From NCBI GenBank assembly GCA_003344405.1, contig NOWV01000117.1:62001-126000 (forward strand): DNA of 64,000 bases. Direction: 5' to 3'. Below, piece after piece: positions 36,272 through 48,900 of this stretch. The notes below the pieces were generated by a model, which worked only from the letters and a program-made list of their open reading frames with translations, ran no database searches and had not been told where the DNA came from. A program made the translations under genes and the position numbers. Position 1 is the stretch's first letter; each line of letters starts with the position of its first letter. This DNA comes from Trichoplax sp. H2. Taxonomy: Eukaryota > Placozoa > Uniplacotomia > Trichoplacea.

Positions 36272-39200
36272 ATGGCGGAAGCGACGGTAGAAGATGTGCC
36301 AAGCACGCGCTATTTCTGTTACAACTGTCAAGAGGAAGTTTCATCCAAATCGCAGGTGAGTCCATCAACGCTATGCAGCCATCACCATTCGATAGTGTTT
36401 TACTGTAATTAATTAAAAATAATAATGGGCTATAATTTCCATGCATTTTGTTTTGAAAGTGTATAGTCCGGACTGTACACTACTTGCAAAACTGAAACAA
36501 TCTCAACATACGTAAAGGTAGATGATGCGGCAATTAGCAATTCTTATTCACCTATTAAACTACTTGTGATTTATAGCTGTCCCCACGACTGATTTGTCGT
36601 TGCTGGTACAAGTGCATAGTATGTTACAGTAAAATAAAATGAGATGTTTAGTCGTAGAAATTCTTATATAAAACCTAAAATCTATTTGAAGTTCGTATGT
36701 TACACATGAAAGAGGACGACTAAATCAGTTATAGGCTAATAAATCCAATTTTGACTTTAGAAATATTGCAACACAACCAACACATTGCGCTGCAGACTAC
36801 TCTTAACGACGATACTGTGCAACGTACATGTTTACTATAATCAAATGACGTTATACAGTGCAGATACAGTATATGTAGTATAGACTAGATCGCTTTCCTA
36901 AGCACTTTTCGCTGTTTATCTACTGATTATTATTATTCACTACTACTACTGAAAGTGACTACAGAATTATATTGGATAACTAAAGCGATTGCACCTTCTA
37001 ATTATATCTGAAAGAAAGAATTATATTATTTTATTTTAAGTTCACTGTCGTAAAGAGGAAATACACTACTGATTTACTGTAGTGCGCTTGGTGCCATCCT
37101 GTGCACTGTACAAGTGCGCGATACAGTGAAAGAGCAACGGCATCTGTATCGGTACTGGACAGTACATGGACTATAGTGCTGTACTGTACAGTACTTTTAC
37201 TTTTCTATAGATGTGATCAGATGATACTGAGTGATCAGATGATACTTGGATGTTTACACCGTTTCCCTTCATATCCTCTGTTTTGGCTTCATTGATTACC
37301 GCTGTGTTTATTGAATCATCACTGTTAAATACATCGTTACTTTAAAACTGGAATAGATACAATATTAAGCTCAATCTTTCACTGAACCATCGGAACAAGG
37401 AAAAGATGCTTAATTTGTAATTTTATTTACATGTTGAGTTAGGACTACGCTAGTAGTACGTAAAAGATATACAAGTAGTCCTACAATTTTACGTACAAAC
37501 TTCAGAATAGTAGTTGGCGTAGGGAACTTTCTTTCTTTACAAGTTTATGAACAAATTGTTAGTTATGGTGAGAAATAGATGAGACGCTCACGAATGATGT
37601 ACAGTATCCATAAATTTAATTAACAACATTGCCTTAAATATTTGTTTGAATATCGGGTTAACTCTACATCAACATTTGTCAAAATTGTTACGGTCAATAT
37701 GTTACTGTACTATATATATATATATATATATACACTGGCAAGTCGCAGTCATAGACATTGATGCAACGTTTTTAATCGTCCATTATATTTATTTATTTAT
37801 AACCGCTGTAAAAATTGTTGTATCATGCCATAGATATTTACAGTGCGTACCAGTATTGTATAACTGTACAGTACAGTACAGTATAGTACTGTACAGTACA
37901 ACACCAGTTCAGTATGATAAGGCTCTACAGTATCGGTACGGCTACAGTACAGTATCATGTACTGTAAAGCATAGTATTATGTACTGTACACTTTACTGTA
38001 AAAGAAATAAATAAAAATAAAAAATCGAACGGCACGGCAATTTGCTTTAGTGTTATTCCCACCTATGGATAGACGCCAAGAGTGTCTACTTCTAGCCTTC
38101 TATCCAATTAGAACGACCTTTAATTGCATCTATTTTATCACGTCATGTCAGAAATTAGGAATTGATTGGTACAGTATAAACTTTGAAAATACATCATATG
38201 TCTACAGTATACGCGTATTAGACTTAGTTTGTAAACTCTTTCATGAAGATTTATGCGTTTTCTTAGTGATTAATCATGCGAGCGGAATAGTTGATGCTGG
38301 TTTAATTCTGTTCAATACTGCTTCTCGTAAACGCCTACTATATACAACATAGATCGAAAATTGCCTTTATTCTCATAGACACTGAAATATGATATAAGCT
38401 TAGATTTGTCTTATTTCATAAAGTTTTATAACATTTGTGATTTACGACGTTTGAACAGAGTAATTTATGTCCGCAATGTGGTGGAGGATTTGTTGAACAG
38501 TTAGAAGGCGACGCCAAAGTTGAAGATATTATGTAAGGAAGATGTTATGTTATTAGTGTATGAATGCGAGCTCCGACTCTTCAGTGAGAAAAGTGATCGA
38601 AGAAAATGTTTGATTACTTCATGTCCCTTTGATCCTTAATGGGCTGCACTTGCTGGTTTGCATGATGGAAACAACGTAACTTTACGAACGTTGTTAAATT
38701 TGCATACCACAGCGTTAAATAGTATAATTAGATAATTTTAGTAGCTGTTGTTATTATTAAACATAATATAATGTATGATCTACGTCATTAATAATTGTTC
38801 ATTTTCGAATTCCTTGATTCTTAGAAGTGACGTATCAGTTGATAATGAAAATATAAACTTTCTCTCAGTAAGTACATCATATATCCAGATCTTAAATTTC
38901 TACATCTGCATGTATGTTAACTATGAATTGTTCTCTTTGATAGTATTGGCGTGGTGCTCTTGAAAACAATACCGATGATTCTGCAGATGAATCAGAAGGT
39001 ATGTATTCTGTGTAGTGTCAGCAATGAAATAGCTCCGTGAATTGAACTGCTAGGGCTATGCTAGAGTTATAAGTTGTACTTTTAGAAAGTTTTATTACAT
39101 TCTATGCTGTGAATATGTATAAGTCAAAATATAATTGATACATGCATCTAATCGTACTGCTATGTTCTGACAGTTACCTGATATAACGTAACACTATCTA

Positions 39201-40989
39201 TAATAATAGTATTATATAATACAGTTTTATATGTAGCATATTATCTTATGGTGCATTATGAGTAGACTATAAAAGGAGTTCTTGGCGAATGTCACGAGGA
39301 ATTGTGACTACACAGGTAGTTTGAGCTACATTAGTGCTTTGAAGGAGTAAAGGTCCCTATTTCTATGATAGAAAGGGTGTTTGCATATCCTGTGAGAACC
39401 CTTTACCTCCCTAGTACACAGTCATCGTAACAATAATTATTAATATACTAAGTAATGGCTTAAATTTTGCGTTGTTACGATTATACTGTTCTCCCGCTTT
39501 ATACGCGCCATGTTAAGTGGAAGCCATTTTACGAGATGTATTTTATTGACACTTTGAATGATGCTCTAGATGAATCAGCCTTTGGAGTCAACTTTCCGCA
39601 TCGATTAAATCTACGGTCTAACTCTCGTCGATCACGTGGCTCGCAAACTTTCGAAGGATCACCTGGACAGTCAGGAACTACGACTGTTCGCCTTGAAAGG
39701 TTAACTTAGATGAGCATTTTATGCTTATTGGCCATCGTCAATAAGTGTTAAATGTAGGAGTTTTCTGAGAGGACTTTTACTGGAATATTATACTTTATCA
39801 AACGGAGTTACTATTACTGTACATGATTGCCTTGTAGTTATATTGTGAAGATATTTTATGTGGTGACTTAGTATTATCTATTACTTTTCTATACAATCTA
39901 GCCTTATCCAAGGATTGCTTCAATCGATATCTGCAGACAACCATGGTAAGCTTTAGGATCATGTAAAATATCTTGCATTATTTTTAGTTTCCTATTTATC
40001 CTCGTTTACTGACGCTGTGCTTTACTTTATTTCAATTCAGATGAATCCGGATCGGAAAACGCCTTTCTACAGCGACCATTGTAAATATTCCAGATTATAA
40101 ATATGATTTTTGACTCTATTCTCTAAAATATATTGTGTGTTTTGTAGGAATGCTCTATTTAACTTACACTCCAGCCCAGGAGACTATGCGTGGGGAAGGG
40201 GTGGTTTAGATGATATTATTTCGCAGGTAATGTTATATACGTATTGGCGAGTAATATTGTAGATCCTAATTGATTATTGGGTAACTTATTATTAAGTTGG
40301 TATTGTGAAAGACAAGATGATTACCTTGTAGCTGATGTTGGTTCAAAAATCGATTTACATACTGTCATGTATTGGTGTAAAGTATGTCTTAACTAATTAA
40401 TCTTTCTATTTTATAGTTTCTATCGAATCTTGGCGACAGTAGTGGTCCTCCTCCTGCAAAGAAATCGATCATCGATGATCTACCTCACGAAGTCATAACC
40501 AGTGAAATTTTGGGTAAAATATTGATCTATACAGCATGAATTCCTAGAGCATCCGTGCCGTACGTACTTTTGATTTTTTGCATAGCTGGTATACTAATTA
40601 TAATTTCTTTCTTTTTGTAACTAGAAACAAACAGTGAATGTCCAATATGCAAAGAAGAGTTTAAAGTGAAAGATACTGCGAGAAAATTGCCATGTCAGCA
40701 TTACTTTCACTCACAATGTATTGTACAATGGTTACAAAGGGTAAGTTACTTGAAATAATAGTGATTGATTCTTCTTAAATGTTATTTCACTATGTTTGAT
40801 TTACTTATATTACAGCATGGCACTTGTCCTGTCTGCCGATTGAATCTCGCTGAAGGTAGTCCTTCTGAGGAAGCCAATAATGGTGGTAACAGCAGTAGTC
40901 GAAGATCTGGAAATTCTCGAAGTCCAAATATTAGCAATTCATCTAGGAGTAGCCGACGACGATCTGGGCCATCGTCAACTTTAGTTTAA
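36272..40989 (+). CDS. RNF126: RING-H2 E3 ubiquitin ligase RNF126/RNF115
   Basis: RNF126 ubiquitinates mislocalised hydrophobic proteins delivered by BAG6 in the cytosol. Exons: 36272-36355, 38459-38532, 38825-38867, 38944-38998, 39570-39699, 39902-39945, 40041-40080, 40148-40226, 40417-40513, 40625-40740, 40816-40989 (TAA). Phases fit and give 311 residues, close to the human protein. The N-terminal zinc ribbon [11 protein letters not shown]...CPQC (four Cys) matches the BAG6-binding finger. The middle has [20 protein letters not shown], where human RNF126 has [20 protein letters not shown]. The RING is C-P-I-C (exon 40625), then [13 protein letters not shown] and CPVCRL, a complete C3H2C3 set. 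The tail is Ser/Arg-rich. The starts of exons 3 (38825 or 38828) and 5 are the least certain. The 2.1-kb first intron carries TACAG clusters. AATAAA is at 41720-41725. Confidence 0.93.
37864..38001. repeat. TACAG/TACTG cluster G, in RNF126 intron 1
   Basis: CTGTACAGTACAGTACAGTA and GTACTGTACAGTACA, then scattered TACAGTACAGTA. A smaller run is at 37157-37194, and a (TA)n run at about 37711-37732. All are inside the first intron of RNF126 and would be transcribed. Confidence 0.75.
39344..39410 (+). other. Fold-back sequence in RNF126 intron 4
   Basis: GGAGTAAAGG at 39344-39353 pairs with CCTTTACCTCC at 39400-39410 (one bulged base). Inside, CCC-TA-TTTCT at 39355-39364 pairs with AGAAAGGG at 39370-39377. 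The composition is less AT-rich than the surrounding intron. It could be an intronic structured RNA, but box elements of snoRNAs are not convincing. Confidence 0.3.
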
Positions 40990-41890
40990 TAGGACGCAAA
41001 TTTGTGACTGGCATTTTAAGGAAAGACGTTTATTTTGTGGAAAATGTAAAAATTTTACTGATTACTGGACTGGCCATTATTACAATATGATATATTTCGG
41101 ACAATAATACTTGAAGTAATTGTAAATGTCTTTTTAAATTGGAAAATTGAACGATTCTATCACAAGTTTTAAAAGTGAAATTGTAGTTTGCAACATTTTT
41201 GCCATTTGCTACGATTTTTGTCGACATTGAACTCCTTGTGCCTTTGCTCTGCTGTGCTTGTTATGTAAAAGATACTCGAGTCGTACTTATTAGTGCACGA
41301 GTAGAATGTTCGAAATATGGCGTCAACACGCTGTGAATTAATTTCACAGTGCAACATAGTGATGATTAAGTGCCAGATACGTGTTCTATGAACAGATCAC
41401 AAGCGTTATTAGCATATTCTGCAATTGCAATGACGTCAGCATTTTTGACTGCGTTTCGGTTTTGATATGTGTATGTTATGACCTCTGCATTCTCTCTATT
41501 TTGCTAACTTTATTTGTATTTGTTTATAGTATATTGTACTGTACATTTGGACCATTTTACTATTACTGATTCCGACCGCATAAGATTTGATTCTAAGTGA
41601 TTGAATAGAATCACTTGATGCGATCTGTTCAGTTTAAGAACTAGAATCCAGCACGAATGAGCGTCTTTATATTTTCATTAGCTTATGACTAATAACTGTG
41701 TGCATTCTCTCAAAGACAGAATAAATTAATAAAGCATCGTGAGCTTAGATGGTATTGTCGTTATTGAGTAGCACAACGTTGTAGAATGCTGGCTGGGAGT
41801 TTTAGAAAGCAATGAAGAGCAATTTATAGAATAACCATGGTTTTATTTCAGTACAGTGCGCAAAGTAGTAAGAAATTTGTAGAGTTGTAC
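40990..41890. other. RNF126 3' flank
   Basis: AT-rich DNA with overlapping poly(A)-like signals (AATAAATTAATAAAG at 41720-41734). The frame at 41381-41569 has no recognised family. Confidence 0.4.
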
Positions 41891-41899
41891 TTACTGTAC

Positions 41900-42540
41900 T
41901 GCACGTATACTAGTTTGCACTAGTACTATTTAAATAGAAAGGCAGGCAGAATAAGAAAGCGTAAACATCCACATCTACTGTACTGTATGCCCAGCCTACA
42001 CAAATATAATTGAAGAGTAAAATCAATCAGCAAAGTATGAACATAGTAGTGCGTACAGTATACTGTTTAAATACAGTAGAAAGCAGGCAGCATAAGAAAG
42101 TGTAAACGTCTACATCTACCGTACTGTATGCCCTGCCTACACAAATATAATTGAAGAGTAAAATCAAGTAGCAAAGTATGAACATGGTAGTATGTACAGT
42201 ATACTGTCCAAATAGAAAGGCAGGCAGAATAAGAAAGTGTAAACGTCTACATCTACCGTACTGTTATGCCCTGCCTACACAAATATAATTGAAGGTAAAA
42301 TCAAGCAGCAAAGTATGAACATGGTTGTACCAGGTCTAGTTGTACGTACAGTATACTATTTAAATGGAAAGGTAGGCAGAATAAGAAAGTGTAAACGTCT
42401 ACATCTACTGTACTGTACAGTATGCCCTGCCTACACAAATATAATATTTAAAGAGTAAAATCAAGCAGCAAACATGGTTGTACATACTTACTGTATACTG
42501 TCCAAGCAGAAAGGCAGGCAGAATAAGAAAGTGTATTGTG
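41900..42540. repeat. Tandem array, ~140-150-bp unit, about five copies
   Basis: The landmark GGCAGGCAGAATAAGAAAG (or close variant) starts near 41941, 42082, 42219, 42371 and 42513, spacings of about 141, 137, 152 and 142. Each full unit runs on through GTAAACGTCTACATCTAC, CTGTATGCCCTGCCTACACA, AATATAATTGAAGAGTAAAA and GTACAGTATACTGT. Copies are highly similar, so this is a young satellite. It lies between RNF126 and the UNC13 start. Confidence 0.9.
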
Positions 42541-42555
42541 TGTATTTTGCCTTGC

Positions 42556-42614
42556 TGTACAGTACAAACCCTACAGTGTACAGTACATCACTGTACTGTA
42601 CAGTGTACACTGTA
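42556..42614. repeat. TACAG/TACTG cluster H
   Basis: CTGTACAGTACA, then TACAGTGTACAGTACATCAC and TGTACTGTACAGTGTACACT. It follows the ~140-bp array and lies about 300 bases before the UNC13 start codon. Confidence 0.75.
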
Positions 42615-42913
42615 GGGAGGCAGACAGGCCAGACGCCGTTATCTATGGTGCTACAGACTTTTCTTTCTTTTTTTAGCTGTACAGTATTGTAATGTACTGG
42701 ACGGTAGAGACGGGACAATATCAACTGCAGTCTGCAGGTCAATTACCAACTGATAAAGTAACACAATCGTCTAGAACACTTTATTTTGCAATTTATTTAC
42801 ATCGGAGCGACTTGATCAATGGCCAGAATGTCTTGTGGCTAAGGACACTATTTCTGCCCTAGTCTAATTGTGCCTTGGATATCCAAGTTGATAGCAGCCG
42901 CAACATTATCATC

Positions 42914-45900
42914 ATGTCCTTACTTTGTATTCGAGGTATGTATCTTGTATTCAGCTTTCAAGGTGATGATCCAATATCTCCATATCTGTAGTGGTCATCA
43001 AATTTTCCATGGTCGATACTGGATGATAATACAGTGTCGTAACGGACTCCAGTTCATGATCATCATCTGCTACAAATTCATCTACTTTCGTTCTCTTAAA
43101 TTGATTACTGTGGATAGTGTTGATCGTTGGCGATGCTATCGTCCTAATTATATTCACTTGTCCAATTGGGATCCTTTCTCGTCTGTTATAGTACAGTACA
43201 TGAGCATTTTTTTCCCCCCCTTTCCATATCTTTTTCATTGATCGTCTTCATGTTAAGCCAACTACAATCCATTACTCATCATACTGTACCATGATGAATA
43301 GAAAGAAAGGGATAAGATAATGTTCTTGCCCCAATAACTTAGCATCGCCGTACTCCAGACAGCAAATTTGATGTCGTCATGTTTGCTATTTCTTTCTATT
43401 CAAATAGACGCGAACTTGTACAACACTTTAACAGGGATATCGATGATACGATGGCATAGACCTTTAAACCAAGTGGATTGATTCCATCTTGTCCATGCAA
43501 TCATTTCCATACACAATACTATCAAAATCCAACCGATCGATCCTTCTCATTTTATTATTCGATATCGTACTACGACTGCCAATCGTGAAGGAACATGATG
43601 AAGTAAACTTTGTCCATCGATAATCAATTTGGATATCAACGTATTAGAATGTTCGATGGAAGAGTCCATTTGTACTAGTTATCTACCAAGTTATTAAATC
43701 AAACTGACAAAATAGAACACTCTAGGCGTAGTCTATCAGTCTCAACTACCACCGAATTGAGTCATCATGAGGGTACTGTTGTGCCCAGTTGTGGAAGCGT
43801 GATGATGTTATTGAATTGGAAAGAATCGAAATGGACATGAATCAGTCGTTATACTTAGTAAGCTTTTCCGATCAACTTTTCTTATTTTGATAATGTTACC
43901 TTGTCTTCTGATTGAACTACCATGATAAAGAAAGACTGTAGCTACCCTGAGATACTAGATTAAGGTGATGGTCTTACCTTGGATAAATGTCATTTCATCA
44001 TCATCGTCATAAAACCAAACAACATGGTTAAAAATAAACTTCTACATTATTCCAAGCAGTTGTCTTCTTCTTTAAGCCTATTCAGTATACTTGTCATTCT
44101 ATCTTTCCATAAATTCGATAGTCGAAGAAGGACTTTCTACCTAAATGGAAATTGTCATCCATTACAGAAATAAATGCCATCGATTATGAAATGGCTTACA
44201 CTACAAATCAACTTGAATCATGTTCTTCCTCTATTTCATAGCACTGTACTGCATGCAGTAATCTTTTACCGATACAATAGATTTGAACTACAATTAATAA
44301 GGAAAAGAGCGACGTTTAGTAAATGCAGTTAATGAAATGAGGGGGAGAAAAAAAATCTCGGTTTTTGTATCCAGTTGGTGTAGTGAATATCTTGCATTAT
44401 GCTCGCTATTTCTATCCATTGGAATAGAGTTGTCATCCATTTGATCATCATGAATAAGAATCTGATGTGATAGCGCTAACCCAAGACGAACACTAGGGAA
44501 ATTCTTGAAAGAGGGAGAGTAAATGAAACATCTAGTTTGATGTTATGCTCTGTCATAATACTACAAATTTCCAATAGGATACTATCTGTCGTTCCAAAGC
44601 TCTTCCTTGCAGTATTCCACGTACAATAGCCTATTGCTATCTAATCTTGTAGAAAGATAATTTCTCCATTTCTGTACATAATAAAGAAAACAAATTTGAA
44701 AGCAAGCCTAAGAGTTATCTTTGTATATTAATGTATTTACCTAGCGTGACAAGAATTATATGCCTTGAATATTGTCCTACTGCTGGTTAAGAGGAGTTTA
44801 CTAAGAAAAAATTGAACAGTTGTTATAACTAATGACCATTCAAAATATCTAAGATAGATGATATTTTCTTCGTCTATCGTTTACTGATATCGACGGCCAT
44901 TTCGGCAGGAATTATTTTTATCATGGGAAATGCATTTGTTGCTGAACTCGTAGAGTAGTCTTAACTACTGCTTAGTATTTTTATCCCCTGTGAAGTACAT
45001 TAAATATAAGACTAAAAGATGACTTTTGTTGGCACTTTTTGTCTGTTTTGGCTATCGATTTTGTATTGCCATTATAAATTACTAGATAATAACATCCGCT
45101 TAAACGACTAATTTCATTTTTTTTCTCCTCTTTATGCTTTTTCTTCCAATACTTTTTCCCTCTCTCCTTGCTACTTTTCAACCATACAGTAAGAAAAGCA
45201 AGAATACGCTGCCCTGGTGCAGGTTAGTAAATCTTGAAATGGTATTAAAGTATAAGATAATATTTTCTAAATTGACTTTATCTACATGGAAAAAGTGGAA
45301 CTGTCATTCAAAAAGTTTCCATCGTAATTTTTCTGTGTCGTCAATGCTGCTAAGTTATACATTTTCTTTTTTTTTGCCGATACTTTTCACCTTTATTGAC
45401 AATATTGATTCAGGGCCGTTTGTTTGTTCATCGGTAGAGTAGCCTCGTTAATAAGAGTGTATCGCGATATATTTTCAACTTATTGTTAATAATATGCCGT
45501 GATGAATCATTGGCGAAATCCTTTCCTATCCATTATTTTATTCATAAGAGTGAAAATAAGGGTATTTCTCATCACCTTTGCATCGTCTGATATCATGATT
45601 GACTTTGGAATTTTGTCACAATCAGTCACTCGATATCTGTGCGGAATATCATGGACAAATTGTAATTTTAATGCAGCCTGCTACATCTTTAATTCCCTCT
45701 CTCAAGTTGAGATTGGCCAATCAAAAAGAGAAGAATATCTTGTAGCATAACTACAGTACTTGATCGGCGAATATCACTTTCAATTAATCGACGCTGTGAT
45801 CTAGTTTGATCAGAGATTTTTCCCATTTCTTTGACTACCTGATACTAAAGGCAGTATTATTAATTAACTCCTGAAGTGATTTTATTCCACTAGTAATATT

Positions 45901-48900
45901 GTTCATAATGATAATAATAATCATCATCATCATCAATGAGTTCTGTAAATGTCGATCTATTTCGTCATTCACAATCTAACTGTTTACTTTAGAGATAGGG
46001 CTAATTCCTATCCTAGTGCAAATTCCAAAGATCGTTTTCCTTCAAGCTACAAAGCACATCCGATTACATTTATCCATATTCAACAATTTGTCACTCCAAG
46101 GCAAAGTGAGATGAAAATTAATTCCACAGTCGGTTACTGTCGTCAAGATAATGAGAAAGTTCCGCTATCCTCCACTCAATACTGTATCTTCTTAAATACC
46201 TCATTTAGCCGGATACTTTTATTCCTATCTGCACAAATAACAGTGCATTAAAGTAAAAATGGATAAGAGAGAATTCTAAGAAAGCAATTTCCCTTTTGAA
46301 CTACTTGCAAAAATCGACGATAGACTCAGGACGCGACACGTTGATATTATCATGATAACAAGAAAATAACCCATTGATGGGTTTTCCTGCCTCTTGTTTT
46401 CATGTTGAAGTTCTATTTCTAAATTTACTACATGATAGGGTGTGAAAATGCTTGATGAAATGTGCTAGACAGAAAACAGTTCAGTGATAATTATAATCAT
46501 GCCATATAGGCTAGAAAGTTGTTTGCTTTTATTTTCACGCTAGTGTTTGTCATTAAATAGAATTATGCTCGTATGTTGACATTTTTTTTCCGATCAGCCA
46601 TGGCTACTCGATTGACTCATTTCAATCTGATTGATCATCCAAGTGATGATGTGGACCTATCTATTTTCTTATTTTTAAAGTGAGGATCAAATCATTTCCT
46701 GTTTCTCCCTGCAAATAAAAAAAAAAAAGCTACGGATAGTGTATAATAACTAGGGCAAGGATAGTAAGATTGATTTGTAGAATAATGGAGTCATAGAATC
46801 ACGTAGCATAGAAGAGTTATTGTCGACAAACTGTCTCTCTGTATTGTATAGAATCATGGCAAATTTTCCCATGTTTACTCAATCTTATTAATTAAGACGG
46901 AATAGATCGACCAGGTGCTGAGTAGAATGAGAGATACAATGTCCAATATTTTTTCTCTCTCTCTGTCGATAAGATTGAATTACTCGTTTAGAGTAGTCTT
47001 CTCCAAAAAGGTCAAATTGGTAGTCATGGTCAATTTTATAAATTCAGACCGTCGTCTTAATCTTCATAATAAAAAAAGGAATAGGACAAGAACTTGTATT
47101 TCATATTCATGTCACTTTATTACATAAATTAGCTCTTCTAACAAGGCCTGTGCTGATAGTTTTACAATCTAACGTACAAATATGATGTATCTTGTGATTG
47201 CATTACAATCGAAATATTGAAATTCAATTGCCTTTTTTTGGGGGGGGGGCGACTCTCATAGCTATCATGCAAATAGAATTTAGAATTTATCTTTTCTACG
47301 GTAGAGCATGATCTAAGTATAGAATGAAATCATTCTTCTTGTTGTCATTGCAATGTCGACAATGCAATAAGGAAATTAATTCTATACACGGAAACTATTC
47401 GTCAGCGTTAATTTTCCTTGACAATATGGAAAGAGTCTCTTTTTAGCATTGTCATTCCTGGAGAATGATTAGGAAGTTGGAAAATCTTGATATTGTACAG
47501 TATTAACAAGGTACAAACGGATCAATGTTAGCCAACTCAATTGAATCTTGTATACTTTGATTCTTGTAGTAGAACGACTAGATTCATACTTTCATTTCGA
47601 TCCAAATCGATTTTTTTCTACTTGTGGTTTTTCATCATACCTACAAACATTGACTGTTAGGACTAAAATAACCAGTGGAACGGTCAATCTGATCATTGTC
47701 CTTGGCTATGCAAAACATTCATTATATCCCAGCTAATTTTATTTTTTTGTCTCTTTATTTTTTATTCTATAAAGACACTGTTTCTTTTACTGTGTTGAGA
47801 CGATTACAGAAGATTAATTAGAATATTCAACTGTAGCCTGTACTGTTGAAGTATCTTTATTTTATTAACCTGGATCGATTAGAAGATAAAAATAACTTTC
47901 CTCGATACGATCATATTGTCGCTTTACAATAACAAACTTAGCTTGCAGTGGATATCAATGACAGTATAGACTATCCGGTAATCCATCCTCCAATCAAACT
48001 AGTTACATACTATGATGATAGAATATACTCTAGCTAAAAGAATGATCCCTTCCTTGCCGACAAGACGTACATTATTTCTCAGCTTGACGAACACTGCCAA
48101 TGATTCAAAGTCGTAAATTGACTTTGTAAACTAGAAAGTAGAATAGAAAGAAATCTCGGATAAAAAAAGGAGTGATTGCTTCTTGTCAAGTCATTGATGC
48201 TATAAGCAATATTTGTTTGATTAGAAAAATAAATGAGTAAAAGAATCTTAATCAATGTAACCAGATGTAAATCAAATTAATTATCATCTAATTTCCTAAC
48301 TTGCACCTACTGTATTGTGATCTCGATCTCTATCATCCTGTATTTCATTCTCCCCTATCCAGCCAAAAAAAAAAATGGATAAGTAGCCCCTTGAATCCCT
48401 TGAGCCAGATTTAGAGTTTTTCTCATCTGTATTAAATTCCTTTAGGCTTTTAAACTGTCTCTTCTCTTATTCTAATAAATATTCTCTTGATTCCATCTCT
48501 ACTTGTCTACGTTCTACGTAATGCCACTACTGTAGCTTCACATTCAATGTTATATCTCTATAAAGTATTTCTCCTCTGATTGCAATTGTAATCACTACCG
48601 AGTATCTATCCCTTTCTTCTAAGCTCTACCTGATAGAACTACATTCACATCAACAGTTACATTTTTAAAATAGTTCCCTGATTGCCATTCTACTTTGTGC
48701 CTAAATTGTGCAATAACACACACCTTTCACATCCTTCGCAATAATACTATAAGGATAATGATTTTGAGTAATGGAAAAAATTTAAAAGTGCTGCACAAGT
48801 ATTATAATCTCCTCTGCCTTTATAAAATGATCGGGCTAATCATGTACTGTGTTAAGGCACATGCTTAATCAAGATCCTTTCGAAACAAACGATAAAAAAA

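Noticed and set aside
37711-37732. (TA)n run in RNF126 intron 1
   Set aside because: An ordinary dinucleotide microsatellite; no further meaning seen.
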